A DNA stretch of 37,354 bases from Lachnospiraceae bacterium (GTDB lineage Bacteria; Bacillota; Clostridia; Lachnospirales; Lachnospiraceae), in assembly GCA_017455525.1 (NCBI GenBank), contig JAFTAP010000104.1, positions 1 to 37,354 on the forward strand, written 5' to 3'. A model generated the notes under the pieces. The model did not search any database and was not told where the DNA came from. It worked only from the letters and a program-made list of their open reading frames with translations. Of this stretch, positions 1 through 7,805 are shown in pieces (positions within the stretch are counted from its first letter, which is position 1; each line of letters opens with the position of its first letter). Both the position numbers and the translations under genes were made by a program.

Positions 1-66
1 ACTGCAAAAGTGACCGTTACCACAAAGAACGGCGGAAAGAACGTCATAACCGTGACGGTCAAGTAA
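1..66 (+). CDS. C-terminal end of a probable surface protein (partial)
   Basis: Frame 1 is open from the window edge to a TAA at 64-66 and encodes 21 residues, TAKVTVTTKNGGKNVITVTVK read in two halves (TAKVTVTTKN, then GGKNVITVTVK). The alternating Val/Thr pattern ending in a lysine resembles the last beta-strands of bacterial Ig-like (Big_2-type) domains of secreted or cell-wall proteins. Most of the gene lies outside the window, so the family is only a suggestion. It is followed by a hairpin that could end its transcript. Confidence 0.5.
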   Translation, partial: TAKVTVTTKNGGKNVITVTVK

Positions 67-101
67 GAAACGACAACATCCTAGATCTGATATTCCATGT
101 A

Positions 102-141
102 GGTACGCAGCAGGCATCAGAAGATGCCGCTGCGTATCTTT
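102..141 (+). terminator. Stem-loop, possible terminator after the partial gene
   Basis: An inverted repeat of about 16 bp (102-118 against 123-138, with one bulged A) closes on an AGAA loop and is followed by TTTC. The core is TACGCAGC pairing with GCTGCGTA, extended by GGCATC and GATGCC. The T-run is short, so it is a weak or atypical intrinsic terminator. It lies 35 nt behind the stop of the partial gene. The rest of 67-242 holds the thiI promoter and no gene. Confidence 0.5.
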
Positions 142-207
142 CATTGCCAGGAAACATAAATTTGTCCTGCGCCACCACCTGACCTGCCTGACGTGCAGGG
201 GGTGAGG

Positions 208-235
208 TTGAAACATCCCGGAAATATGATAAAAT
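208..235 (+). promoter_or_regulatory. Promoter of thiI, close to the start codon
   Basis: TTGAAA at 208-213 and TAAAAT at 230-235 are separated by 16 nt. The -10 box is preceded by TGA, giving an extended -10 (TGn) form. Only 7 nt separate the -10 box from the ATG at 243, so transcription probably starts at or within a base or two of the start codon. The stretch TATGATAAAATACCTT recurs almost unchanged before the DUF5711-like gene at 15261. Confidence 0.6.
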
Positions 236-242
236 ACCTTCT

Positions 243-1436
243 ATGTTTAAGTCATTCCTTATAAAATATGGTGAGATAGGGGTTAAGGGAAAGAATCGGT
301 ATATATTCGAGGACGCCCTTATGAAGCAGATTAAATATGCGCTTAAGAAAGTCGATGGCAACTTTGCCGTGACGAAGGATCAGGGCGGGCGGATATTTGT
401 CGAGGTTAAGAGTGAGAGCTATGACCATGACGCAGCAGAAGAAGCACTAAAGCATGTTTTCGGCGTGATCGCTTTTTGTCCTGTGGTTCATGTGGAAGAT
501 ACCTCTATAGATAATCTCAGGAAAGAGATAGTCAGCTATGTCGGTGAGGTTTTTGATGATAAGAATTTTTCATTTAAGATAAATACAAGACGCGCTCATA
601 AATCTTATCCGATGACCTCTATGGAGGTTGATGCGGCTTTGGGTGAGGCGGTGCTTATGGCATATCCTGAGACGCATGTAGATGTGCATCGTCCGGAAGT
701 TGATATCAGGGTAGAGATAAGGGATATAGTTCATATTTATTCTAAGGAGATACCCGGAGCCGGCGGCATGCCTATCGGGACGAATGGAAAGACGATGCTG
801 CTGCTCTCCGGCGGTATAGATTCCCCTGTTGCGGGGTACATGACGGCGAAGCGGGGAGTTATAATAGATGCAGTGTATTTTCATGCTCCTCCTTATACGT
901 CGGACAGAGCGAAGCAGAAGGTAGTTGACCTTGCGAAGCTCATATCAGCTTATGCGGGTCCTGTGTATCTGCATATCGTTAATTTCACTGATATACAGCT
1001 TGCTATATATGAGAAATGTCCGCATGACGAGCTTACCATAATCATGAGACGGTATATGATGCGGATAGCGGAGCATCTTGCGTCGGAGAATGACTGTCTG
1101 GGTCTGGTCACGGGTGAGTCGATAGGGCAGGTCGCGTCGCAGACCCTGCAGTCCTTATTCGTTACTGATTCTGCGGTGAAGACTATGCCTGTATACAGAC
1201 CGCTCATTGGTATGGATAAGCAGGAGATAGTTGACCTTTCGGAGAAGATAGGAACCTATGAGACGTCTATCCTGCCTTATGAGGACTGCTGTACGATATT
1301 CGTGGCGAAGCACCCCGTCACGAAGCCTAAATTACAGATAATAGAGAAGTCCGAGAGAAATCTGGACGATGTGATAGACGATTTGCTGGAGAAAGCTTAT
1401 GCTACCGAGGAGCTGGTTATCGTCGGAAAAGAATAA
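243..1436 (+). CDS. thiI: tRNA 4-thiouridine synthetase ThiI, short form
   Basis: ThiI adenylates U8 of tRNA and inserts sulfur to give 4-thiouridine; in some bacteria it also serves thiazole synthesis. The 397-residue protein begins with the family N-terminus (LIKYGEIGVKGKNR), followed by a THUMP region to about residue 170. A PP-loop ATP site, SGGIDSP, lies at 189-195. Vicinal cysteines (349-350, in EDCCTIF) correspond to the conserved cysteine region near the C-terminus. It ends at about 397 residues, so it lacks the C-terminal rhodanese domain of the E. coli enzyme, as the Bacillus type does. That type takes sulfur from a dedicated cysteine desulfurase, and such a gene lies 1.8 kb downstream on the other strand. 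No Shine-Dalgarno sequence precedes the ATG. The last 38 bp overlap the next gene. Confidence 0.95.
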   Translation: MFKSFLIKYGEIGVKGKNRYIFEDALMKQIKYALKKVDGNFAVTKDQGGRIFVEVKSESYDHDAAEEALKHVFGVIAFCPVVHVEDTSIDNLRKEIVSYVGEVFDDKNFSFKINTRRAHKSYPMTSMEVDAALGEAVLMAYPETHVDVHRPEVDIRVEIRDIVHIYSKEIPGAGGMPIGTNGKTMLLLSGGIDSPVAGYMTAKRGVIIDAVYFHAPPYTSDRAKQKVVDLAKLISAYAGPVYLHIVNFTDIQLAIYEKCPHDELTIIMRRYMMRIAEHLASENDCLGLVTGESIGQVASQTLQSLFVTDSAVKTMPVYRPLIGMDKQEIVDLSEKIGTYETSILPYEDCCTIFVAKHPVTKPKLQIIEKSERNLDDVIDDLLEKAYATEELVIVGKE

Positions 1437-3198
1437 ACGCATATTTATTTTCTGCATTTCCATGCTCATAGGGGCATTTCTTTTTATACTTATCTACGGG
1501 CCGTATGTGCTGAACCCTTTTTATGACGACTGGATATTCACGACGGGAGAGCGGGATCTGCCGCAGCATTATATCGGCTTCTGCATGTATAGATCAAGCC
1601 CTTGGCAATTCCCTTTAGGACTTATCACGACTGCGTCCAGTCCGCATGATATGTCCGTGATATATGCGGATGCGATACCGCTCTTTGCCTTTATTTTCAA
1701 GCTTTTGAATCCGATATTGCCGCAGGTTTTCCAGTATCTTGGCATCTATGGGCTGCTTTCGATGGCGCTTACCGGCGGGATAGGGGCGCTTATAATTTAT
1801 GAAATTATTCGTGGACGGGATGATTTAAAAGCCGTTTCTGAGGACTCCCGACAAGAAGCAAAAGCTATCTCTGCGAGTTCCCGGGATGCAGCTGTGCCGA
1901 TAGCAATTGTGTCTTCGGTATTCTACTCCATGAACTGGGTACTGATCTATCGTATGTTCTATCATACATCTCTTACCTCGCATTGGCTTATGCTGCTTGC
2001 TTTCTATCTGTGGATGAGGCTTGACCTTAAAGAGCATACATTGAAGAATTGCCTGATATATGCGGGCTTTTCTGCCGTAGCGCTTCTTATACATCCTTAT
2101 ATATGGGCGATGTGCGCGGGGATCACGGCTATGAGTCTTATCGAATATCTGATAAGGAATAAGGACGTGAAAAAGTTCCTGCTTTACGGTTTTGATTTCT
2201 GTATAGCAGGCGGATTATGCCTGTTTGTTTTCGGGGCTTTCACGGGCGGGACAAAGGCAAGCCTTGGAGCGGGCTCGTATGAGGCGAACTTAAATACTTT
2301 CTTTAATTCGATGGACTTTGCCCTTCTTCCGGGACTTCCTGTTACTCTATTGCAATATGAAGGCTTTGGGTATCTCGGAGCGGGAGTTCTGCTTCTTGTG
2401 GTAGTGACTGCTGTTGTATTTATTGTAGGCAAGGCAAGCTTCCTCAAAAAAGCCGGAGCGAACATAAATGACGACGAACAGGATAAACATAAGGGTATGG
2501 GAGTACCTGTGCAAAAAGGTAATTTACGAAAATGGCTTTATGTCATAACAGCTCTGTGCTTTATTATTTTCAGCATAATTCCCGAAATATCCTGGGGAGA
2601 TAAGGTGCTCTTGAATATAAATCTCGGCAAGCTTTTCGGAACCTTCGTGGGGATATTCAGGAGCAACGGACGCTTTATCTGGCCTGTCTGCTATATGCTG
2701 ATGACAGGGGTTATAGTCTTTATTTACCGGCATATAAACCTAAAAAGATTCCGGCTATTATTGACCTTATGCCTTGTGATACAGATAGCGGACATGACGC
2801 CGTATATTACGGAGAAACACGGCATTTTTGCTAAAGGAGATTACGAATATACAGGTATCCTCGACGGCAATAAAGCAATAGATGATGTAATTGGAAGATA
2901 TGACCATATCGTGATGGATATAAAGGACGGAGAGGTTGACCAATATCTCACGTATTACGCATATCTTCACGGTATGACGACAAATGATTTCTATTATGCA
3001 AGACCTATTGAAAATAAGGTACAGAACACTCTTGAAGCACTCCGTGACGACATGACGAAGGGCAGATATGACGATACTCTGCTCTATGTGCTGGGCAAGG
3101 ATCAGCTTCCGCTATACAAAGACTTCGACCTGCATTTCTATGAGATAGAAGGCCGCTACCTTGCAAGCCATGAGGCGATAGACGGACTTAAGGAGTAG
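1399..3198 (+). CDS. Polytopic membrane protein, GT-C glycosyltransferase-like (possibly DUF6311 family)
   Basis: This 599-residue protein has an N-terminal membrane segment (about 15-34), then an outside loop starting NPFYDDWIF with an acidic pair at D43-D44. Around ten further hydrophobic segments follow, and a hydrophilic C-terminal part of about 130 residues. An acidic pair in the first outside loop after the first membrane helix is typical of GT-C lipid-linked sugar transferases, so a role in cell-surface glycan or glycolipid assembly is plausible but unproven. Two hydrophilic insertions (about 135-170 and 350-375) interrupt the membrane segments. The start at 1399 lies inside thiI with GGAGAA just upstream, suggesting translational coupling. 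Its stop touches the stop of the convergent cysteine desulfurase with no gap. Confidence 0.75.
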   Translation: MLPRSWLSSEKNKRIFIFCISMLIGAFLFILIYGPYVLNPFYDDWIFTTGERDLPQHYIGFCMYRSSPWQFPLGLITTASSPHDMSVIYADAIPLFAFIFKLLNPILPQVFQYLGIYGLLSMALTGGIGALIIYEIIRGRDDLKAVSEDSRQEAKAISASSRDAAVPIAIVSSVFYSMNWVLIYRMFYHTSLTSHWLMLLAFYLWMRLDLKEHTLKNCLIYAGFSAVALLIHPYIWAMCAGITAMSLIEYLIRNKDVKKFLLYGFDFCIAGGLCLFVFGAFTGGTKASLGAGSYEANLNTFFNSMDFALLPGLPVTLLQYEGFGYLGAGVLLLVVVTAVVFIVGKASFLKKAGANINDDEQDKHKGMGVPVQKGNLRKWLYVITALCFIIFSIIPEISWGDKVLLNINLGKLFGTFVGIFRSNGRFIWPVCYMLMTGVIVFIYRHINLKRFRLLLTLCLVIQIADMTPYITEKHGIFAKGDYEYTGILDGNKAIDDVIGRYDHIVMDIKDGEVDQYLTYYAYLHGMTTNDFYYARPIENKVQNTLEALRDDMTKGRYDDTLLYVLGKDQLPLYKDFDLHFYEIEGRYLASHEAIDGLKE

Positions 3199-4341
3199 TT
3201 ATTTCCTCACGAATTTTCTTAACTGCGGAACAAGAACCTTCAGCTGTTCTGCGGCATAGTGCATCTCTTCCTCTGTCGTGTGGGGAGAGAGGGATATGCG
3301 GATGGTGGAGTCAAGCTGCCAGTGCTCCGCTCCTATTGCCTTCATCGTAGCTGAGGTCCGGGGCTTATTCGAAGAGCACGCAGATCCTGCAGATACGTAT
3401 ATTCCCTTTTCTTCAAGGGCATGGAGAAGGACTTCGGAGCGTATGTCTTTTATTGATAATGATATGATATATGGCACGTCCCCTCCGTTTATTTTTATAT
3501 TATCTATTTCAGAAATCCCGCCCATGAAGCTCTCCTTGAGCTTTTCCATGTGAGCATAAGAGCTTTCTATATCCTTGTAAAGCATTGATGCCGCCAGTGC
3601 GAAGCCCGCTACGCCGGGGACATTCTCCGTGCCGGAGCGATAGCCCCTCTGATGCCCGCCCCCATGGATCAATGGCGTGATTTTCGCTCTTTCTGATTTA
3701 TATAAAAGCCCTGCGCCCTTCGGCCCGTGGATTTTATGCGATGACGCAGACAATAAATCAACATGACAGTCCTTTGGTATAAGCCTTATCTTCCCGAAGC
3801 CCTGCACATCATCTACATGAAACAGGCACTCCGGCTCTCTCTGATTTATGAGCCTTCCGATCTCTGCTATGGGCTCCTCGGAGCCGATTTCATTATTAAC
3901 GTGCATCACGGATACGAGGACAGTATTGTCACACAGCAGGTCTTCAAGCCGGTTAATGCTTATATGTCCCGCTTCGTCCACGTCAAGATAATCAACCCTG
4001 GCACCGAGGGTTTCCAGGTATTTTGCTGCTTCTGACACAGCTGGATGCTCTATCTTCGTCGTGATTATATGATTTCCTCTGCGGCTGTTAGCGAAGTATG
4101 CGCCCAGAAGCGCCGTATTATCTGATTCAGTACCGCCGGATGTGAATATAAGCTCGTTTTCCTTGCATTTTAGTATGCCGGCAAGGGTTTCCTTTGCCGT
4201 CCTGATATGCTTCTCCGCCTCAAAGCCCTTTCTATGAAGGCTTGCGGGATTCCCGTAGTCCTCAAGCATTATCTTATGCATAAGAGCCGTGACTTCTTCA
4301 TCAACCCTTGTCGTAGCTGAATTATCAAGATAACATTCCAT
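3199..4341 (-). CDS. Cysteine desulfurase, NifS/IscS-like
   Basis: This PLP enzyme converts cysteine to alanine and loads sulfur as a persulfide for transfer to partners. The start chosen is the ATG at 4341, giving 380 residues beginning MECYLDNSATT. GAGGGA precedes it at a good distance, and the next upstream in-frame ATG would lie inside mtaB. Visible signatures are the PLP lysine motif SSHKIHGPKGAG and the catalytic cysteine in SAGSACSSNKP, in the longer loop typical of group I enzymes. It lies 4 bp behind mtaB in a two-gene operon and converges on the thiI side. The natural reading is a NifZ-like sulfur donor for ThiI, although a general IscS role cannot be excluded. Confidence 0.93.
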   Translation of the reverse strand: MECYLDNSATTRVDEEVTALMHKIMLEDYGNPASLHRKGFEAEKHIRTAKETLAGILKCKENELIFTSGGTESDNTALLGAYFANSRRGNHIITTKIEHPAVSEAAKYLETLGARVDYLDVDEAGHISINRLEDLLCDNTVLVSVMHVNNEIGSEEPIAEIGRLINQREPECLFHVDDVQGFGKIRLIPKDCHVDLLSASSHKIHGPKGAGLLYKSERAKITPLIHGGGHQRGYRSGTENVPGVAGFALAASMLYKDIESSYAHMEKLKESFMGGISEIDNIKINGGDVPYIISLSIKDIRSEVLLHALEEKGIYVSAGSACSSNKPRTSATMKAIGAEHWQLDSTIRISLSPHTTEEEMHYAAEQLKVLVPQLRKFVRK

Positions 4342-4345
4342 TGCT

Positions 4346-5752
4346 TTATTGTCCCTCGAATAAAACCATATTTCCTTGTCTCGCAAGCGTTCCATCTGCG
4401 ATATCCCCGGCACCATGCGTTCCGCTTATATCATACACCTTTATATATTCTCTGGTATACCCTGTCCTGTAAGATACGCCCCCCACATTCTCCATATCCT
4501 CGAAAAGCACCTCCGTTCGGCGTTTTTCTGATATATATAGATTTTCAAAGGCCTCCTTACGCCTTCGGTTCATCTCAATTAATACCTTGGATCTTTCATG
4601 CTTCACCGCCTCCGGCAATTGTCCCTGCATCTTGTCTGCGGCAGTGCCCCTGCGTCTTGAATATTTGAATACATGCGTCTCGTAAAAATCAGCCTTCCTT
4701 ACGAAATCCACGGTTTCCGCAAATTCCTCCTCCGTCTCACCCGGAAACCCCGTGATGATGTCCGTAGTTATAGCAGGAGCATTGAAATAAGACCGTAATA
4801 TATCCACAGACTCCATGAATTCATCGGTCGTATAATGCCTGTTCATCCTTCCCAATACCGTATCAGAGCCTGATTGCAGGCTTAGATGGAAATGCGGGCA
4901 TAGCTGATCTATATTAGAAAGGCTTCTTGCAAAATCCTCTGTGATGATGCGAGGCTCAAGTGAGCTTAACCTTATCCTTTTTACGCCCTCTGTCTCTGAT
5001 ATGCGCTGTATGAGCATAAGCAGATCCTCACCGTCTTCCGGCCTGTCCTTTCCATAGGAAGATATATGTATGCCCGTGGGTACGAATTCTTTGTAGTCTT
5101 CCTGCGTATAATCTTGTATCTCCGTGATTATCTCGGATACAGGTCTTGAATTTATTCTTCCTCTTGCGTAAGGAATAATACAGTATGTACAGAACTGATT
5201 ACAGCCGTCCTGTACCTTGATGAAGCATCTGGTATGCAGGGCTTTGCTGAGATTATCCGATGCGTCTGTAGCCTGAATCGTCTGTATTTCCGGTAGCTGA
5301 CAGGGGGGATATTCTCCAGGGTTCATGCTATCAACCCCCGTGTTGAAAGGATTCGTGAAATCATGAGTCGCAAGGTACTTATTCAATATATCGGCGATAT
5401 CCTTTTTCTGCTCGTTCGTGATGCATATATCCACGCCCTCTGTCTCCGCACCGGGCTTTTCTGATGAACCGGCATTTCCTGCAGAGCTGTCCCCGTCCGC
5501 ATGCGTATTCACATAGCACCCCGCCGCAACGACCACCGCATCGGGATTAAGCGCCCTCGCCCTGTGTAGCATCTGTCTTGATTTTCTGTCGGCTATATTG
5601 GTGACGGAGCAGGTATTTACTATATAAATATCCGCTTTTTGGTCAAATGGCACAATAAGAAAGCCCTGTTCCGCCAGTTCCTTCATCATTTTTTCCGTTT
5701 CGTATGTGTTGACCTTGCAGCCAAGATTGTGAAATGCGACCGTTTTAACCAT
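4346..5752 (-). CDS. mtaB: tRNA t6A37 methylthiotransferase MtaB
   Basis: MtaB is a radical-SAM enzyme that converts t6A at position 37 of ANN-decoding tRNAs to ms2t6A. The 468-residue protein has the N-terminal UPF0004 cysteines at 12 (NLGCKVN), 48 (NTCSVTN) and 79 (AAGCYV), which bind the auxiliary Fe-S cluster. The radical-SAM triad is at C184, C188 and C191 (CNQFCTYC), and a TRAM-like C-terminus follows. The opening HNLGCKVNTYETEKM favours MtaB over MiaB or RimO. The stretch of about 100 residues between the two cysteine sets is longer than usual and contains a Gly/Ser/Glu-rich run at 86-106. It is the first gene of the minus-strand operon with the cysteine desulfurase, which can supply sulfur for Fe-S clusters. 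Confidence 0.93.
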   Translation of the reverse strand: MVKTVAFHNLGCKVNTYETEKMMKELAEQGFLIVPFDQKADIYIVNTCSVTNIADRKSRQMLHRARALNPDAVVVAAGCYVNTHADGDSSAGNAGSSEKPGAETEGVDICITNEQKKDIADILNKYLATHDFTNPFNTGVDSMNPGEYPPCQLPEIQTIQATDASDNLSKALHTRCFIKVQDGCNQFCTYCIIPYARGRINSRPVSEIITEIQDYTQEDYKEFVPTGIHISSYGKDRPEDGEDLLMLIQRISETEGVKRIRLSSLEPRIITEDFARSLSNIDQLCPHFHLSLQSGSDTVLGRMNRHYTTDEFMESVDILRSYFNAPAITTDIITGFPGETEEEFAETVDFVRKADFYETHVFKYSRRRGTAADKMQGQLPEAVKHERSKVLIEMNRRRKEAFENLYISEKRRTEVLFEDMENVGGVSYRTGYTREYIKVYDISGTHGAGDIADGTLARQGNMVLFEGQ

Positions 5753-5783
5753 AAAAATATCTATTTTTCGTTATCTTTTATCA

Positions 5784-5812
5784 TTGACAATTATAAAGTA
5801 CGACCTTATCAT
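5784..5812 (+). promoter_or_regulatory. Promoter of the HPr-like gene
   Basis: A consensus -35 TTGACA (5784-5789) and a -10 TATCAT (5807-5812) are 17 nt apart. The start of transcription would fall near 5819, leaving a leader of about 65 nt with AAGGAGG just before the ATG. The 132-bp gap also has to hold the promoter of the divergent mtaB operon; a TATAAT on the minus strand near 5790 is a possible -10 box for it. Confidence 0.65.
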
Positions 5813-5884
5813 AATAGCCGTGTAATGAAATTTGCACAAGAAAAATCTTATTTATAAGAGCTAACGTTTTAAGGAGGATGAATA

Positions 5885-6115
5885 ATGAAGACAATACAGA
5901 TTTCACTGAATTCAATCGACAAGGTAAAGTCATTCGTGAATGACATCACGAAGTTTGATTATGACTTCGATCTTGTGTCAGGAAGATATGTCATCGATGC
6001 GAAGTCCATCATGGGTATTTTCAGCCTTGACCTTTCAAAGCCCATCGACCTCAATATCCACGCTGAGGACAATATCGATGACGTGCTTAAGGTTCTTGAG
6101 CCTTATACAGTCTGA
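5885..6115 (+). CDS. HPr-like regulatory protein lacking the catalytic histidine
   Basis: This 76-residue protein keeps the HPr fold signature KSIMGIFSLDL at 40-50. Ser41 aligns with Ser46 of Bacillus HPr, the HPr kinase target. The segment that should hold the phosphocarrier histidine (GIHARPA in HPr) reads NSIDKVK instead. By ungapped alignment His15 is Ser10 and Arg17 is Asp12, so it cannot carry phosphate from Enzyme I. It therefore resembles Crh of Bacillus in principle (serine kept, histidine lost), which acts with CcpA in carbon regulation. That function here is inference. It is a single gene with its own promoter and terminator, and has a strong AAGGAGG. Confidence 0.82.
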   Translation: MKTIQISLNSIDKVKSFVNDITKFDYDFDLVSGRYVIDAKSIMGIFSLDLSKPIDLNIHAEDNIDDVLKVLEPYTV

Positions 6116-6162
6116 TAAAGGACTTATTTAGAGGAAAAGGTATAGATTGAAAATGTATTGCG

Positions 6163-6196
6163 GGGCAAATGCCATCATTTGGCATTTGTCCTTTGT
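6163..6196 (+). terminator. Intrinsic terminator of the HPr-like gene
   Basis: A 12-bp stem (6163-6174 with 6180-6191, one G-T pair) closes on a TCATT loop and is followed by TTTG. The arms are GGGCAAATGCCA and TGGCATTTGTCC. The T-run is short, but the stem is strong. The rest of 6116-6370 is AT-rich and holds the next promoter. Confidence 0.65.
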
Positions 6197-6291
6197 AATG
6201 TAATAAATAATAGTATATTGTTTCTGCACAGACATAATCCGACATCTCTCGTTGAAAACTCGTTTAAAAACCGAAATATTTCAGAAAAATA

Positions 6292-6320
6292 ATGAAAAAA
6301 AACCGAAACTGCGTTATAAT
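6292..6320 (+). promoter_or_regulatory. Promoter of the AAA/DUF4143 gene
   Basis: TATAAT at 6315-6320 has an ATGAAA 17 nt upstream (6292-6297), in a very A-rich stretch. The -10 box is perfect and the -35 box weak. The resulting leader would be about 43 nt. Confidence 0.5.
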
Positions 6321-6370
6321 CAGGACAGGGATATCGCGAACTGACATTACTAACGCATGGGGGAAAGCTT

Positions 6371-7669
6371 TTGGAACGTGTATTTTATCAGGAGCTATGT
6401 GAATGGGAGAAGCAAGGAACACCTGAACCGATGCTTGTAATCGGTGCGCGTCAGGTTGGCAAGACGTATATAATCAAGAAATTCTGTGAGAAAAATTATT
6501 CCGATTATATTTATCTCAACCTTGAAAAGCAGCCTGAATATATAGAAGCGTTTGAAGGCGGCTTAACTCCGGAAGGGATTCTTCGCGAGATAGAAATTAT
6601 ATCAGGGCAGCGAGTTAAAGAAGATACGGCTGTCTTTATTGACGAAATCCAGCAAAGCGAGCGGGCAGTCACAGCCTTAAAGTATTTCTGTGAATCTGAA
6701 AAAAAATACCGCATAATAGGCGCAGGAAGTCTCCTTGGCGTAAAGCTGAATCGCTTTGAAGGTTCTTTTCCGGTGGGGAAGATAACCTTTCGGCAGATGT
6801 ATCCGTTAAGCTTCAGAGAGTTTTTATCAGCGTGTGGGGAAGAGCTGCTGGAAGAGGTCATTAGTGAAAGTGTTTCATCTATGCAGCCGTTAAGCTCCGC
6901 CATACATGATAAGGCATTAAAGCTATATCACGATTATCTTTATGTAGGCGGTATGCCGCGGTCTGTCAGTGATTATTTAGAGCAAGACAAGAATGTGATG
7001 CATACTGACGCAAACATTCTTTCCGCCCTTATGGATGAGTATCTTGCGGATATGACGAAGTATACAATAAGCCCTGCAGAGGGAGTAAAAATACAGGAGA
7101 CGTACCGTTCTGTACCACGTCAGCTTGCGCATGATAACCCTAAGTTTAAATATAAAGAAGTCCGTACCTACGCTACAAAAAGAGATTTTATGCTGCCTGT
7201 AGACTGGCTGGTATCCTCCCGCATGGTTCTAAAAGTAAAAAAGTGTACCTTCGCGCAATCACCGTTATCTGTATATGAGGATACGGACAGCTTTAAGCTG
7301 TACCTGTCGGACGTAGGTATGCTTTCAAGACAGAGCGGCATGCTATATAAGAACCTTCGTTCTTCAGAGGACAATCTTTTCAAAGGAATCCTCGCTGAAA
7401 ATTTTGTAGTACAGCAGATGGCATCTCATATGGATAATATGTACTATTTCAAGCCCGACCAGAGCATGGAGATAGACCTTCTTTTGGACACGGAAGATGG
7501 CGTTATTCCACTTGAGATCAAGGCAGGACGTCACCGCAGATCCACAAGCCTGCGCAACTATCGTGAAAAATATGATCCAAGCTATGCCTATCGTCTTTCT
7601 GAAAATAACTTCGGAGAAATTGACGGGCTGAAATCAATACCTATATATGCAGCCGGGTGGATCAGATAA
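6371..7669 (+). CDS. AAA-type ATPase of the ATP-binding / DUF4143 family
   Basis: This 432-residue protein has a Walker A motif GARQVGKT (25-32) and a Walker B AVFIDEIQ (87-94). Its C-terminal DUF4143-type half contains MEIDLLLDT followed by PLEIKAG, a pattern like the D...ExK core of PD-(D/E)XK nucleases. Members of the family are common in gut anaerobes, usually as solitary genes. Their role is not established, and links to mobile DNA or toxin-antitoxin behaviour have only been suggested. The start is TTG at 6371 with GGGGGAAAG upstream. An overlapping ATG at 6358 is in another frame. It has its own promoter and no functional partner nearby. Confidence 0.85.
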   Translation: MERVFYQELCEWEKQGTPEPMLVIGARQVGKTYIIKKFCEKNYSDYIYLNLEKQPEYIEAFEGGLTPEGILREIEIISGQRVKEDTAVFIDEIQQSERAVTALKYFCESEKKYRIIGAGSLLGVKLNRFEGSFPVGKITFRQMYPLSFREFLSACGEELLEEVISESVSSMQPLSSAIHDKALKLYHDYLYVGGMPRSVSDYLEQDKNVMHTDANILSALMDEYLADMTKYTISPAEGVKIQETYRSVPRQLAHDNPKFKYKEVRTYATKRDFMLPVDWLVSSRMVLKVKKCTFAQSPLSVYEDTDSFKLYLSDVGMLSRQSGMLYKNLRSSEDNLFKGILAENFVVQQMASHMDNMYYFKPDQSMEIDLLLDTEDGVIPLEIKAGRHRRSTSLRNYREKYDPSYAYRLSENNFGEIDGLKSIPIYAAGWIR

Positions 7670-7691
7670 TATCCCGATATGCCCTTTGGCA

Positions 7692-7741
7692 TGTACCATA
7701 TTTCTTAGCGAGGTTTCCTACGAGCTTAGAAATATGGTATA
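7692..7741. repeat. Inverted repeat overlapping the pfk promoter
   Basis: Arms 7695-7709 and 7724-7738 pair over 15 bp with one mismatch (core ACCATATTTCT with AGAAATATGGT), and the pairing can extend by a few bases. The right arm runs into the -10 box and the loop contains the -35 region. It could be an operator, a terminator of the preceding ATPase gene, or both. A small hairpin (ATGCC, CTTT, GGCAT) lies just upstream at about 7679-7692. Confidence 0.5.
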
Positions 7742-7743
7742 AT
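7714..7743 (+). promoter_or_regulatory. Promoter of pfk, extended -10 type
   Basis: A perfect -10 TATAAT (7738-7743) is preceded by TGG (extended -10). Upstream at 7714-7728 lies the block TTTCCTACGAGCTTA. The same block, at the same distance from a TAAAAT box, precedes the gene at 15261. The leader would be about 55 nt and ends in AAGGGGGAAGG before the ATG. Confidence 0.65.
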
Positions 7744-7805
7744 ATTTTCCGTTATACATCTTTTGACAATAAATCTTTAGTTCAACAATGTAAGGGGGAA
7801 GGCTT

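Noticed and set aside
181-207. CCTGC/GCAGG pairing before the thiI promoter
   Set aside because: Only about 5 bp of good pairing; not convincing as an operator or terminator.
4342-4416. Upstream start of the cysteine desulfurase at 4416
   Set aside because: It would add 25 residues inside mtaB; the ATG at 4341 has GAGGGA at a good distance and begins with the family's MECYLDNSATT.
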